This document shows positions 47,799 to 59,032 of a stretch of DNA of 64,000 nucleotides, one piece after another. The translations under genes were made by a program, and so were the position numbers. Under the pieces are notes generated by a model that searched no databases, was not told the DNA's origin, and saw only the letters and a program-made list of their open reading frames with translations. The stretch is from Biscogniauxia marginata (taxonomy: Eukaryota > Ascomycota > Sordariomycetes > Xylariales > Xylariaceae). Positions within the stretch are counted from its first letter, which is position 1; the number at the start of each line of letters is the position of its first letter. The stretch spans positions 62,001-126,000 of the forward strand of contig MU404062.1 in assembly GCA_022695795.1 (NCBI GenBank), given 5' to 3'.

Positions 47799-49478
47799 AT
47801 GTCGTCCCCAGCCGTAAGTTATTGCCCCTATCCCGCTGGGCCTCTAATTTCCTGCCTTGGTCCTCCTTGGCCACCACACGCACACACACCTACACACACA
47901 CGTATAACACGTACACATACACACAACACCACCACCGTCGACGCCAGCCACCTGTCGCGCCCCTTTGCTTGCCTCAGCTAATTCGTCACCATGCGTTCGC
48001 AGAAGATGATCCGTCGGAAGAAGAATGTGAAGAAGGGAATCCAGTTCTGCTTGATGGTCTGCGGTGCCTCAGGAACAGGTACATACGTCCCCTACATGGC
48101 GAATTCCCATCCCCCCTAGACGCGTTGGTCATCGGGCACAAGACGTGTATATCGAAATACTTGACGCTGATTGCTTTCGTCCCGCTCTACAGGCAGAACT
48201 ACCTTCGTGAACACGCTTTGCAGCAAGGGTGTGTTGACTCACAAGGACTCTGACGATGCTGATGTCGCCCATGTCGAGGATGGCGTTAAGATCAAGCCCA
48301 TCACCGTCGGTATGTCAAGCTACACCCTTTGGCCATGTCGGTAGCATCTAACCTAGCCCCTCAGAACTCGAACTGGACGAGGAGGGGACCCGTATCTCCC
48401 TGACCATTGTTGACACCCCTGGCTTTGGTGACCAAATCGACAACGAGGCAAGGTAAGGATACGGCGCCCGACGCGAAACTACTTTATAGATGCTGATTCG
48501 GCAATGCCTTTAGCTTCTCAGAGATTGTTGGCTATCTCGAGAGACAATATGACGACATCTTGGCCGAGGAGTCGCGTATCAAGCGTAACCCCAGATTCAG
48601 GGACAATCGTGTGCATGCTATGCTGTACTTCATTACCCCTACTGGTCATGGGTTCGTTCCCCCTCTCAGTTTTATAAGCGCCTATCGCTCACCGCCTAGG
48701 TAGTCTCCGAGAACTCGACATCGAACTGATGAAGCGCTTGGCCCCCCGTGTCAACGTCATCCCCGTTATTGGCCGCGCCGATTCGCTTACGCCCGCCGAG
48801 CTGGCCGAGTCCAAGAAGCTTGTCATGGAGGACATCGAGCACTACCGCATCCCCGTCTACAACTTCCCTTACGACATCGAGGAGGATGACGAGGACACGG
48901 TTGAAGAGAACGCCGAGCTTAGGGGTCTGATGCCCTTCGCTATTGTTGGTTCCGAGGAGGTCATTGAGATTGGTGGTCGCAAAGTTCGTGCCCGACAATA
49001 TCCTTGGGGTGTTGTCGAGGTTGACAACCCGCGCCACTCTGATTTCTTGGCCATCCGCTCGGCTCTTCTCCACAGCCATCTTGCCGACCTGAAGGAGATT
49101 ACCCACGATTTCCTGTATGAAAACTACCGTACTGAGAAGCTTAGCAAGAGTGTCGAGGGCGGTGCCGGAGTGTATGTTCTCCCCTTTCCTCTATTCTTCC
49201 TACCCCTGCTAACTAATTTAACTAGTGACTCTTCCATGAACCCCGAAGACTTGGCATCTCAGTCCGTTCGTCTAAAGGAGGAGCAGCTCCGCCGAGAAGA
49301 GGAGAAGCTCCGCGAGATCGAGGTCAAGGTCCAGCGCGAGATCAACGAGAAGAGACAGGAGCTCTTGGCTCGCGAGTCCCAGCTTCGCGAGATCGAGGCA
49401 AGAATGCAACGGGAGGCTGCTGCTGCCGCTGCTGCCACCGGAGCCCCCGAGGCCAATGGCGAGCACGATGGCAACTAA
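47799..49478 (+). CDS. CDC11: Septin of the Cdc11/AspA group
   Basis: Seven exons, 47799-47813, 48003-48078, 48193-48309, 48365-48452, 48514-48651, 48704-49171 and 49226-49478, give 384 aa. Septins form GTP-binding heteropolymers at septa and growth sites. The protein starts MSSPAKMIRRKKNVKKGIQF, with a basic lipid-binding patch. The G1 loop is GASGTGRT (26-33), with Arg where Lys normally sits, as known for the Cdc11 group. G3 DTPGFGD, G4-like GRADSLTP and the septin-unique SHLADLKEITHDFLYENYRTEKL follow. The C-terminal coiled coil (about 310-365) is Glu/Arg-rich and ends with an Ala run. The 15-nt first exon is inferred. Alternatively translation starts at ATG 47991, which is in frame and changes only the first residues. 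Exon 6 uses the ggtag acceptor to restore GHGLRELDIEL. Confidence 0.93.
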
Positions 49479-51050
49479 GCTTGCCGGTCCCAATCCTCTT
49501 TCTACCTCTACTTTTCTTTCTGGTGTACCGGTGGCCAGACAAAAACAAAAGTACGAATCGGGGGCGTTGGGTGTTTGATATCCTCACATCCTCGGCTCGC
49601 GCCCATTCGATATGACACGTTATACGACCAAAATCAATACAGCTTAATGGGCTTATTCGATGCGTGAACAGTAGAAGGTTTGGTGGTTTTGTCAGGAATA
49701 AAAACCAGGCTGAAGTTGATATCCCCCCGGAGAGAGAAGCATGATATGTCGATGAGTTGCGAGAATGGAGGACAAAGCAAAAAATTTGGCTTCCCGCTTT
49801 TTTCATATGAGCCCACGCGTCAACATGTCATCATAAATATGATGAATTAATGGTGGGATGGGGAGTTGGCCAACCTGCCTGCCTGTCTGTTATATCTTTG
49901 CTAGAGAGTCGAAGTCTCTTTTTACTACCCGTCTACCTAACTCCGTTACTTACGTAGCCTTGTTTTCTACTAGTTCCCGGCCCTTTCTTCTCCTAGTACT
50001 AGTGTCCTTCTAATGCAGATATCAGAATACAAGCTCTTTGATATCAATGGCCTCGCATTACAGACCGGATTCGTTGAGTGTATGGGTTTAGGCTCGTGTA
50101 GTAGTAAATTATGTCCTCCGCTAATTTGGTAGATACTATAACCGTGATAATCCACGTAGGCAGATCCCTGATAGTAACTTAAGCCTACGTTGTTTTCTAC
50201 TAGCCCCTTAATTACAATATGCATCTCATCTCGAATGGACGTGCCGAACTAGCATATCTATCTTACTCTGCCGTCGGAAACCGAACCGACCTTCGTTAAC
50301 TATTGACGGGTCGGGGAACTCTTACCATAGCAATATCCTAACGTTTGTCAGCTCCTTATGAGGCGTGCGTGTATGTTTCCCTAAGCTCCCATAGATAGGA
50401 GACGTAAGTAATTTAGGTAGGTAGTTCGAATCTAATAACGGGATGAAATAAATATAGAATCTATGATATTCCAAGCAATCAATTAAACAAAACAAAAAAT
50501 CCACTGGGAGTCGAATTTTCGGGTTTTGGTTTGGTTTGGTTTGGTTGCTACCTACTCATTCACATAAACGTACAAAAGACACTTCTCAGCTTCGCAATCT
50601 TCTGGATTCCACTACACCTTCCAGCCGAACAGAGCACCTCCTTTAGCTGCTCGAAGACTGGGTAGAGCCAGGAAAACTTGTTTAAGAATAACACGACAGG
50701 AAACAGAACTAAAAACCCTGGGACTGGATCCCCTATTTCCCTTTCCCTTTCCCTGTCCCTTTCCCGTTCCGTTGCCCAGGTTCGGTTCCTCGACCACGAG
50801 TCCGCAAGAATCCCCCAACCCTCCCTAAACCCAAAGATGATGACTGTACGCAGAATGAAAAGGAAATAGGAGGCGGTTGCTGGGTATTTTTGACCCTGTT
50901 GGCCGCCTAATTATAAATGAATGTTTCTTATTTTAATTCCCCCTTTTGTCATTAAAGTATGCTCGAGTAAACCCCTCCCCCCCATTTCCGCAAACTAGCC
51001 CCGAATTACCTGCCTGCCTGGTACCTCCTCCCACCCTCTAGAACCGGCCT
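49479..51050. other. Convergent intergenic region between the septin and Bax-inhibitor genes
   Basis: No gene is supported. A near-identical phrase (TTGTTTTCTACTAG) occurs twice, near 49960 and 50190. A (GGTTT)n run lies at about 50522-50546, and CCCTTT runs near 50735-50770. Confidence 0.5.
50522..50546. repeat. (GGTTT)n pentanucleotide repeat
   Basis: About five GGTTT units lie in intergenic DNA. Confidence 0.85.
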
Positions 51051-52005
51051 TTAGTTGTTATTCTGGCTGTTCAGGATGCGCAGGATGGCGAGGAACAGGT
51101 TGATGATGTCGAGGTACAGGCTGATGGCGGCGGCGATCTCCTCCTCGACGTGGTGCTTGCGGAGGACGAGCTGGGTGTCGACGAGGATGTAGCCGGAGAA
51201 TATCAGGGCGGCGAGGCCGCCGTAGATGAGCTCGCCGGTGCTGCTGTAGGGGAGGAAGGCGGCCATGAAGCCGAAGAGGAGCAGGCCCCAGAGGGCGCCG
51301 AACAGGTAGGGCATCCACGAGGTGAAGTCGTACTTGGTCTGGCAGGCGAAGGCGGTCAGGAAGACGAAGATGCCGCCCGTCAGGATGACGGCGTTGAGCA
51401 CGACTTGCGTCCGGTAGAAGGAGACGACGACGGAGATGGCGTAGGCCTCGAACACGGTGAAGATGGAGAGGAAGAGCAGGTTCGTCGGGTACGACTTGCG
51501 CTTCCAGTAGGTCAGGAGCATGAAACCCATAGAACCGAAGAGCTATTTGTTTGCGGAACGGAATTGTTAGTTACGCTTAATATATATAGGTAGGCGAGAT
51601 GACAGCGACGACGACGACGGGGAGAATGTGGCGGACAAGAAAGCTAGAACTTACCGAAACCCAGACCAGGGCGGGATGCGACTGGATCCAGTCCTTGTAG
51701 TCGCTCGACCAGAAGCTGAGGCCGCTGACGACGGCCGTGACGACCATCTGCGCGGTCAGGATGGTGTAGACCTTGCGGATGAACTGGTTGCGGATGTCGA
51801 TGGTGGCCTCGGCCACGGAGCCGCCGAACTTGAAGTCATCGGGGATGTTGTCCTCGCTGCTCCGCGGCGCGCCACCGAACAACGGGTCGCTGCTCGTGTT
51901 CGCGGAGGGCTCGGCTTGGTAGGACGGGGGAGCCTGGGACCAGGTGGCGCCCTCGTCGTCGGGGTCCTGTGTCGGCGCGGGGGCGTACTTCGTGGTGGCC
52001 GCCAT
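51051..52005 (-). CDS. Bax inhibitor-1 / TMBIM (Bxi1-like) multi-pass membrane protein
   Basis: Exons 52005-51655 and 51542-51051 give 280 aa. A Pro/Ser-rich cytosolic N-terminus (about 1-60) is followed by FGGSVAEATIDIRNQFIRKVYTIL and seven hydrophobic segments. These include GLLLFGFMAAF, LIYGGLAALIFSGYILVDTQLVL and the C-terminal ISLYLDIINLFLAILRIL, the signature end of BI-1/TMBIM proteins. These ER or vacuolar proteins modulate Ca2+ leak and stress-induced death. The yeast relative Bxi1 acts in the unfolded protein response. The intron (gtaagt, aaatag) is in phase 0. It is divergent from the ceramide synthase gene over 2.3 kb. Confidence 0.94.
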
Positions 52006-54306
52006 GTCTTTTTATTCGATTCGGTTCGGTTTGGTTCGTTTCGCGAGGCGCGTTTTCCGGATCGCAGGTTGATTCTGTAATCCCGATAGGAGAGGAGAAT
52101 TCGCTTTACTGCTGCTACTGCTGGGGGTTGCTACTCCGCGCGCTTGATGGGATAGGGAGAGGATGGGATGAGATTGAATTCCTAACTTAGGTAGGTTGAC
52201 GGATAGGGAGGAAAGACAGCCGGAAGACGACGGAAGGCAGACGGGCAAAATTGTAAATGACGGCCACGAATGAGTGGAATCGCGGGGGAAGATGATGGAA
52301 AAGGTGGAAGGCTGTCACGGTGCAGGTGGCGTCAGATTGGCCCAGGCTTCAGTGAGTTGACGGATCTAAATGGTTCTACGCCACGTGCTCTTCCATCCAT
52401 TTAATCCAATTGGGCTGCATGCTACCCTCTTAGGTCCATACCTAACCTTATTGGATGGAAGGATTTCTCCGGAGAGGAATCATGAGCCACACATAATGTG
52501 GCTAGTGAACAAGCTGGGTAGGTAAATTTCCATCGTTCTGAGATTGGTCGAGATTACTATTTCCCCAGCCTACCTACCTATCCATGAAGCTGTGTAAGAC
52601 GTCTAGATCTTTTTATAGTTGCAAAGATTAGGTAGGTATTATGTTTGCTTTGAAGCTCTCATTAATGGTTACTAGACACCTACATATGCACTTACACTAC
52701 CTATGTTAGCTAGTTACATCCTTTTGAGGCTTCTAGCTCCTTTAGTTAATAGATGCCGATCTATCGGGCTTGCTTGCATTTCCCGTCCCCGAGCGCAAAA
52801 CCACTTGAATCTTCAATTAACCCGAATCCAGACATCATCCAGAACCCCCCACGCACGAATTGAGATCTACGGTGAAGCTCCCAAGCCAATCCCGAGGGGG
52901 AGCAGGCGCCCAGACGGAAGCGACAATGCGAGGTTGTGGCAGATCTGTGAGGGCTCATTTGCTAAGCTAGACGTGACTAGGTATGTAGTTCGGACAGCAA
53001 CCTGAGCTACCTTGCACGAAGGCAGCTCGGCAAACATATCGTCGTGGAACTTTGCGGCAAAGCTCCGTCTGCGACCTTTCTCATTGGCCCTTATATGTTT
53101 TGCCAATGCTGCAGGCCCTCGTTTTTGAGTGGGAGCTCGGGCAGCTTTCCAAGGCGGGGGGGAGAAACAGCTGATGAGGAACCCTTTTAGCTAGCTAATT
53201 GATGTACTTCAGCGATGAAACGGAGCTTGATATCATGTTTAAACTCAGTTAGATGATACATGTACCTACCTAGGTACCTATTAGATAGATAGGGGATACC
53301 AATAATATCTATATAATTGTATGTATTAGATTGTAGATGTATAATGCGGGTCGAGTATTAAGTAGACAGAGTTATATACATCCTACTTACATGTAATGTA
53401 GTAAGTAATATACATTACTTACTTAAAATAAACTTTATATATTATTTACTTAACTTCTAAATTTTATATATATGGCGCTTCACTTAAAACACGTCGTATT
53501 TAAATAACTACTTTAAGGGTAGTGCATTGTGACTATGTTATATAGGTAGGTGTGTATGACATTAATTTTTGGTTTATTTGTTTGATACCTTGTAGGTGGC
53601 AGCTTGCATCGATTTCTGGGTATGTTAGCTAATGTCTTTCTTTGATAGGTGTCGTCTTCCCCGCTGGACGGGACATTCCCTTGCTTAGAAATAGGGGGTC
53701 TCCTCCACGGCCTGACACGTCTGGAGCTACCTAATGTACCTAACCTACCACTAACCCCCCCAAAGCCACCCCCTCCTTTTTATTTTAGTTAGTACCTAGC
53801 AGCACAACTACGTAGTATTTAGTAATACCATAATATTTTTCTTTTCTTTTCCCCATCCACCGCTTTGACCGCCCTTGCGATTGATCTCGAATCGCCTATC
53901 AAAAAAATGTTGTGAAGGACGGGGGCCCACTCTCGGTTCAACATCTTCAAAACCGCTTTCCCTCTTCGATTTCACCTAAAGATAGCCATTGTCCCCTCAT
54001 ACCCTCTCCTCTCCGGGGACTCTGCTGCTAGAGACACTCTTCCACCCCCTTTCCTACCGGGAGACGACGAGCACTCGATTTCTCCTCTCCTGTCCGCAAC
54101 GAATACCCGATATCGTAGCTTATACATATCGTGGTTTGAGCATTCGTTACCGTGTATCGCTGACTTGCTTCACCGACCTTGCGCCCGGATCCCATATCGG
54201 GGCGCTGTATCTACCGGCTTTCCTCAACTCGTCAAAGCCAATTGGCCTCTACACACCGCCTGAAAGTGCTCTATAGCGTTTTCATCAACACCCCGCCCGA
54301 CCAAAC
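52006..54306. other. Divergent intergenic region between the Bxi1-like and LAG1-like genes
   Basis: No gene is supported. An AT-rich island at about 53220-53560 contains an inverted repeat (53400-53423). The last 450 bp are pyrimidine-rich and are probably the ceramide synthase leader. A 100-codon open frame at 52703-53005 has no recognisable feature. Confidence 0.5.
53400..53423. repeat. Perfect inverted repeat (10-bp arms, 4-bp loop)
   Basis: AGTAAGTAAT is followed by ATAC and then ATTACTTACT, which can form a hairpin. The surrounding 60 bp repeat the same TACTTA/TAAGTA words in both orientations. Confidence 0.85.
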
Positions 54307-56119
54307 ATGGCCGATACCGTGGCCAATGTCCCGGACACTGAGCCTCAGCTCACCGAGACCACTCTCGTTAGTATGGGGCCCAAGATCGAAAGGCTCAGGA
54401 CTCCCACGGGTCCAACCAGCCCTACTGTCAGGCCGTCCGTGCAATCGCGCAATTCCATGAATGGCCCCTTGTACATGCAGACCAGCAACAACAAGGTCCT
54501 GATCCGGAGAGTCAAGAGGAAAGGCGACGGGCCCATGAAGGCTTTGGCCCGTTGGTTTCTCGAGAACCAGACTGGTATGTGCTACACTTCGACAGCTTGA
54601 CATTGACGCCATGTCGTATTCCCCTATTCTCATGTGCCTGGATTCGACGAGGTGGCGTGTTCCACGACAGTCTTGAAACAGAGACATGCCGGTTTACTGG
54701 CTGTAGCTCCAGTAACCGTTGCTGATGCGTCTATCTCTTCCAGGACTTTCGTTCAACCTCATTGCCTTGATCTTTCTTGCCCATACCTTCATTCCGAAGG
54801 CGCGCCAGCATACCCTCAAGTTTTTCACCCTCTCCTACTACAACTCAGCGTCTGGCGCCTATGCAATTGGTAGAGATGATTCCTACTTCATATCCTTCTG
54901 CATCATACTCTTCACCGGGCTCCGTGCTGGTTTCATGGAGCACATATTGGCGCCTTTGGCCAGGCACTGGGGGATATCCAAGAGGAAGGAGATAACTAGG
55001 TTCTCGGAGCAAGCTTGGTTGCTTATCTACTACGTTGTTTTCTGGTCTGCTGGTCTGGTATGTAACTGACATTCCTTTCGCCCAATTTTCAAGTTGGCCT
55101 CCCAGTGCTGTGCATGGCCGGCCGAAATATTTGTTTCAAGCAAGACTAACTGGTGCTTAGTATATGTACTGCAAATCGCCATACTACCTGGACCTGAAAG
55201 AATTGTGGACAGACTGGCCAAACAGAGAATTGGAAGGCCCTATGAAGGCGTACCTGTTGGCTCAGTGGGCCTTCTGGTTGCAACAAGTCCTCGTTATCAA
55301 CATCGAAGAGCGCCGGAAAGACCATTGGCAGATGCTGAGCCATCATTTCATCACTGTCAGCTTGATTTCAGCTTCGTACTGCTACCACTATAGTCGCGTT
55401 GGCCACTTGATTCTGGTTCTTATGGATGTGGTTGACCTATTCCTGCCGGTCAGTTGCTTAGTTACTACCAACGTCTCGATGTCCTTCGGTAACTAACCCT
55501 TCCCTAGCTCGCTAAATGCCTGAAATATGTAGGCTTTTCAAAGCTGTGCGATGCTACGTTTATCGTATTCATGGTCTCGTGGTTCCTCGCCCGGCATGTG
55601 TTTTACCTCATGACATGCTACAGCATCTGGAAAGATGCACCTCAGATTATACCCACTGGTTGTTTTCACGGCACCAAAGCAAACCTCACAGGGCCTTCCC
55701 CCCTCCCCGAAGGGTGGGCCCATTATCTTGAGCCGTTCACAAATCCTGAAGGCGCCGTCTGCTTCTCTGAATCTGTCATATGGGGATTCCTATACTGTCT
55801 TCTTAGCCTCCAGGTTATAACCATATTCTGGTTCTTCATGATCATCAAGGTGGCCATTCGAGTGATTAAGGGTACTGGAGCCGACGACGTTCGCAGCGAT
55901 GACGAGGTCGAAGAGGAGGGCGAGGAGGAGGAGGAGTTTGAGTACGAAGAAGCACAGCCTCTCGAGGAAGAGGTTGGTGTCGAGTCTATCGATCTTAAGG
56001 GGTGGGAGCGTCGAACAGGCGTCAAAAGAGCTGCGTCTTCTTCTGGCGTCAGTCTGCCGGGCCATAGCGACCGTAAGGAGTTGCTCGGTCGCATTGGATG
56101 CGAGAAACAAGTTGATTGA
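54307..56119 (+). CDS. Ceramide synthase (LAG1/LAC1, TLC domain)
   Basis: Exons 54307-54574, 54744-55057, 55161-55448 and 55508-56119 give 493 aa. The enzyme N-acylates sphingoid bases with fatty acyl-CoA in the ER. The N-terminal about 90 residues are cytosolic with a basic patch (RRVKRK). Then come the first membrane span (LSFNLIALIFLAHTFIP) and the TLC domain with multiple spans. The Lag motif is RRKDHWQMLSHHFIT, where H255 and H256 are the catalytic pair. It continues with HLILVLMDVVDLFLPLAKCLKYV. The C-terminal tail is strongly acidic (Glu runs at about 415-445). All splices are clean (gtatgt/ccag, gtatgt/ttag, gtcagt/ctag). Fungi often have two paralogues with different acyl specificity; which one this is cannot be told. 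Confidence 0.95.
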
Positions 56120-57142
56120 CGAATCAGCATATGCGTTCCGCAGTGTGCAGTCGTACGCAGCCGGTGGGTCCTTTTTCATTGTGGTGGCGGTAGAAACTCT
56201 GTACCAATGGATCCCGTGGACACTACGCTCAAAGTGTCGGTGGCAGATGTTCAAAAGGTGGCATGGCAGTTTTCTCTCTCTGATTTTAAGGCGTCAGATC
56301 GGAATGGTACGGGGGTGCTGCTGTTTTTAAAACAGTAGGCGAACCATCTTCTCTGGTTCGGTATATAGACATCGGAATTCAGTATCATACCCGTCAATGT
56401 TGCTTGCTAGAGCATATTGGCACCCTGGCGTTTGTTTAATACCACGTGGGTGATATATGGGCTACGGCTACCTTAACATCTAGAAGAAATCAGGGTTTGG
56501 ATTTATGGAGATAGATACAGGTACAAAAAATTGGGTTTTTTTTCTTGTTGACTCCCTTTTCCTTTCGATTGGCTCGGATGCCTCCGTAAGTCCCTCTCAC
56601 GTACTGCGAAGAAACCCTCATGCTAAGAACCTCCAGGTACCAAGTTTCAATCCCGATACCTGTGCCGTCTGATTCTTGGGTGGGTCTGTTGTGAGTTTTA
56701 TACCGCGAGCCAGCTTATGTTAGAGAGGAGAGCAGATAATAACAAGTTCAACTTCGAAGCTTTTGTCTTTGGGAGGTTTGGACAGCTAAGAAGGCAAAGG
56801 CCATAGATTTGGCAAATTATGCCGAATTTACCTCACGCGATGGAATATACGTGGAAGCTCGTCTGGGACTTGAGAAGACCTCTAAAGGTTGCTGAAAGCA
56901 TCAACTTCAAAGTACTCAATGGAGATAGCCCCAGCCTGGGAAATTCGGAACCTTACTTGGCCTCATGAAAACGTTACGGAGAAAGGGTCTTGCACCCTTA
57001 CTTATTATGCACATACTCTGATTTTCTTCTCGCATCCTCCCTCTCTTCCTAGAATTCTTTTCATTCACCCTTACTCTCTAGTTCTTTCGTATACGAAAGG
57101 AATATTTCACTACGCACGTCACATACCACCACCGCGACATTC
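56120..57142. other. Intergenic region between the ceramide synthase and coiled-coil genes
   Basis: No gene is supported. The first part is 3' flank of the ceramide synthase gene. The last 150 bp are pyrimidine-rich and probably promoter or leader of the next gene. Confidence 0.5.
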
Positions 57143-59032
57143 ATGGAATCCCACAATAATTTGCCTGGAAGCTGGATGGTGTGCACTCCACAACTCAGAA
57201 TACCAACAACCATGGAGGGAACAGAAACTGGAACCCCCGTCTCAACCCTTCAAGGAGAGATCAAGTCTCTACACTCCGGTAATGAAGAACTAAAGTATAA
57301 GCTTGAAGTAGAGAAGAGGAAAACCGCTGCGGCAGAAGCCAGACAGGTTGGCTTCGAGAAGCACGCCGACAGTGACCTCACCAAGTCCCAGGATAAGCTT
57401 GAGGACAATCTTAAAGGACAGATAGCCCAGATCATAGATATCCCCGCTTTACAGAGCGTGAACGCGCGTCTAACCAACGCACGTTGGAAAGAGACGATCA
57501 ACGAATTTGAAGAAGTCTACCAGAAACTGGCCGACGAGGTCGACAAGTCCAAAGAGCAGCTCGAGCGGAGCTGGATCCAACTCGGCGCCTACGCGAAGGT
57601 GTTTGAGGACCTCGGTATTCAGTGTGTCTACGATGCCCGAACCGGGACCTGTGTCGTCTCCGGGCCGGGAAGGAGCCAGGCTATGATGAAGGCGGCGCTC
57701 GGGGCTAAGGAGAAGGAGGCCTCCGACCAGCGCCGCTTCATCGAGGACGTGCGTGCCGAGCTGGGCAAGTACGGGATCACCATCACTCCCGGGACTTCTT
57801 CGTCCTCGTCCTCGTCCTCGTCTTTATTCTCATCTAGGACCCGGGTGCACATCCCGCAGCTCGAGGCGATGGACAACCTGCGGAACGACGCGCGGCTGCG
57901 CAAGGCCGAGAACAACGCGCTGCGCGGCGAGCTCGCGACGACGCGGAACCACCACGAGGCCGCCCTGCGGCAGAAACAGTACGCCCTCGAGGAAAGGGAC
58001 CAGGCGCTCGAGATGCGCGGCGTCGACGCGCGGATGAACGCCTTGCGCGCGAGCAGACAGGCCGAGGCCCTGGCCCGCGAGCGCGCCGCCACCGCGGCCA
58101 TCCTGCGCCAGCTACGAGACACGCGCGAGTCCGCCGCGGCCATGTGCCGGCTCGCCGTGGAGCGGGAGGAGCAGGTCCGCGGCCTCCAGGCGGCGGCCGA
58201 GCGCCTGGGCGCCGAGCTCGGGGCGGCGAACCGGCGCGCGGAGGGGCTGGCGGGCGAGGTGCGCGCGAGAGAGGAGGAGATGGCGGAGGCGAGCAGGGTG
58301 CATAGGGACAAGACTATCGCGAGTATCACGGAGGTTGGGGATACGATCGTGGAGGTCGGGGATAGGATCGTGGAGGTTGGGGGGAGGGTCGTGAAGGTTG
58401 GGGGTGAGATCTTGGAGGCTTGGCGGGGGAGGCAGGGTGGAGGTGATGGTCTTGGTGCTGTGCAGTCGTCGCCGTTGCCGCCGCCGCCGCCGTCTACCCC
58501 CGTCTCGGTCTCGGTCTCGGTCCCGATCCCCGCGAGATTGGTACCGCCCGCCAATTCTTTGGCTTCGTCCTCGCACACCCTCGTCGACGAGGACCAGATC
58601 CCTGAGCTGCGGCTCCCGCCGCCCATCGAGGGACTCCCCGCGCTGCCGCAGCGGGATGGCTATTTCGACGGGTATGACGTCGGCGCGGCGTGGGGCCATG
58701 GCGGTGATGCTTCTTCTTCTATTCCTTCTACTCCCTCTCTGAGCCAGAGCAGTACTCTTGTTGCTAGTGATGAAGAAGAAGATTATTATGATGAGGATGA
58801 GGAGGAGGATATTGATGATGGGGAAGAGTGGGTGGATGACGGATCCGAGGATACTGATACTGGCTCAGACGGCAGCGAGTACACGATCGAATTCGTTCTT
58901 AGGGACGAGGATGTGTTTCCGAGCCTTCCACAACCGCGTATAGTAATTCTGGGCGAGCACTATGGGTTCGAGGATGATCTGGATATTTGGGATGATGACT
59001 TCTGGGCTCGCCTTGGAATTCGCCGGAACTAA
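57143..59032 (+). CDS. Coiled-coil protein of unknown function with acidic C-terminus
   Basis: This single open frame gives 629 aa; an ATG at 57212 (MEGTETG) is an alternative start. Residues about 30-150 and 240-395 are long heptad-rich, Arg/Glu/Ala-rich coiled coils. Between them is a domain with a Ser run (near SSSSSSSSLFSS, about 219-230). A short repeat of the form IVEVGD/GG-RI occurs four to five times at about 395-424. Pro-rich and then Asp/Glu-rich stretches follow (about 435-580), and a final conserved-looking segment ends FWARLGIRRN. Base composition changes along the gene, from balanced to very GC-rich in the coiled coil, which produces long meaningless antisense frames. I recognise no family; a structural or filament-associated role would be a guess. 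Confidence 0.75.
   Translation: MESHNNLPGSWMVCTPQLRIPTTMEGTETGTPVSTLQGEIKSLHSGNEELKYKLEVEKRKTAAAEARQVGFEKHADSDLTKSQDKLEDNLKGQIAQIIDIPALQSVNARLTNARWKETINEFEEVYQKLADEVDKSKEQLERSWIQLGAYAKVFEDLGIQCVYDARTGTCVVSGPGRSQAMMKAALGAKEKEASDQRRFIEDVRAELGKYGITITPGTSSSSSSSSSLFSSRTRVHIPQLEAMDNLRNDARLRKAENNALRGELATTRNHHEAALRQKQYALEERDQALEMRGVDARMNALRASRQAEALARERAATAAILRQLRDTRESAAAMCRLAVEREEQVRGLQAAAERLGAELGAANRRAEGLAGEVRAREEEMAEASRVHRDKTIASITEVGDTIVEVGDRIVEVGGRVVKVGGEILEAWRGRQGGGDGLGAVQSSPLPPPPPSTPVSVSVSVPIPARLVPPANSLASSSHTLVDEDQIPELRLPPPIEGLPALPQRDGYFDGYDVGAAWGHGGDASSSIPSTPSLSQSSTLVASDEEEDYYDEDEEEDIDDGEEWVDDGSEDTDTGSDGSEYTIEFVLRDEDVFPSLPQPRIVILGEHYGFEDDLDIWDDDFWARLGIRRN

Noticed and set aside
49960..50204. 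Repeated phrase TTGTTTTCTACTAG about 230 bp apart
   Set aside because: Too short, and the flanks do not match well enough to call a duplication or terminal repeat.
57628..58626. 332-codon minus-strand open frame opposite the coiled-coil gene
   Set aside because: It is antisense to GC-rich coiled-coil codons, rich in Ser/Arg/Pro/Thr with no motif. The plus frame has coherent heptads and composition.
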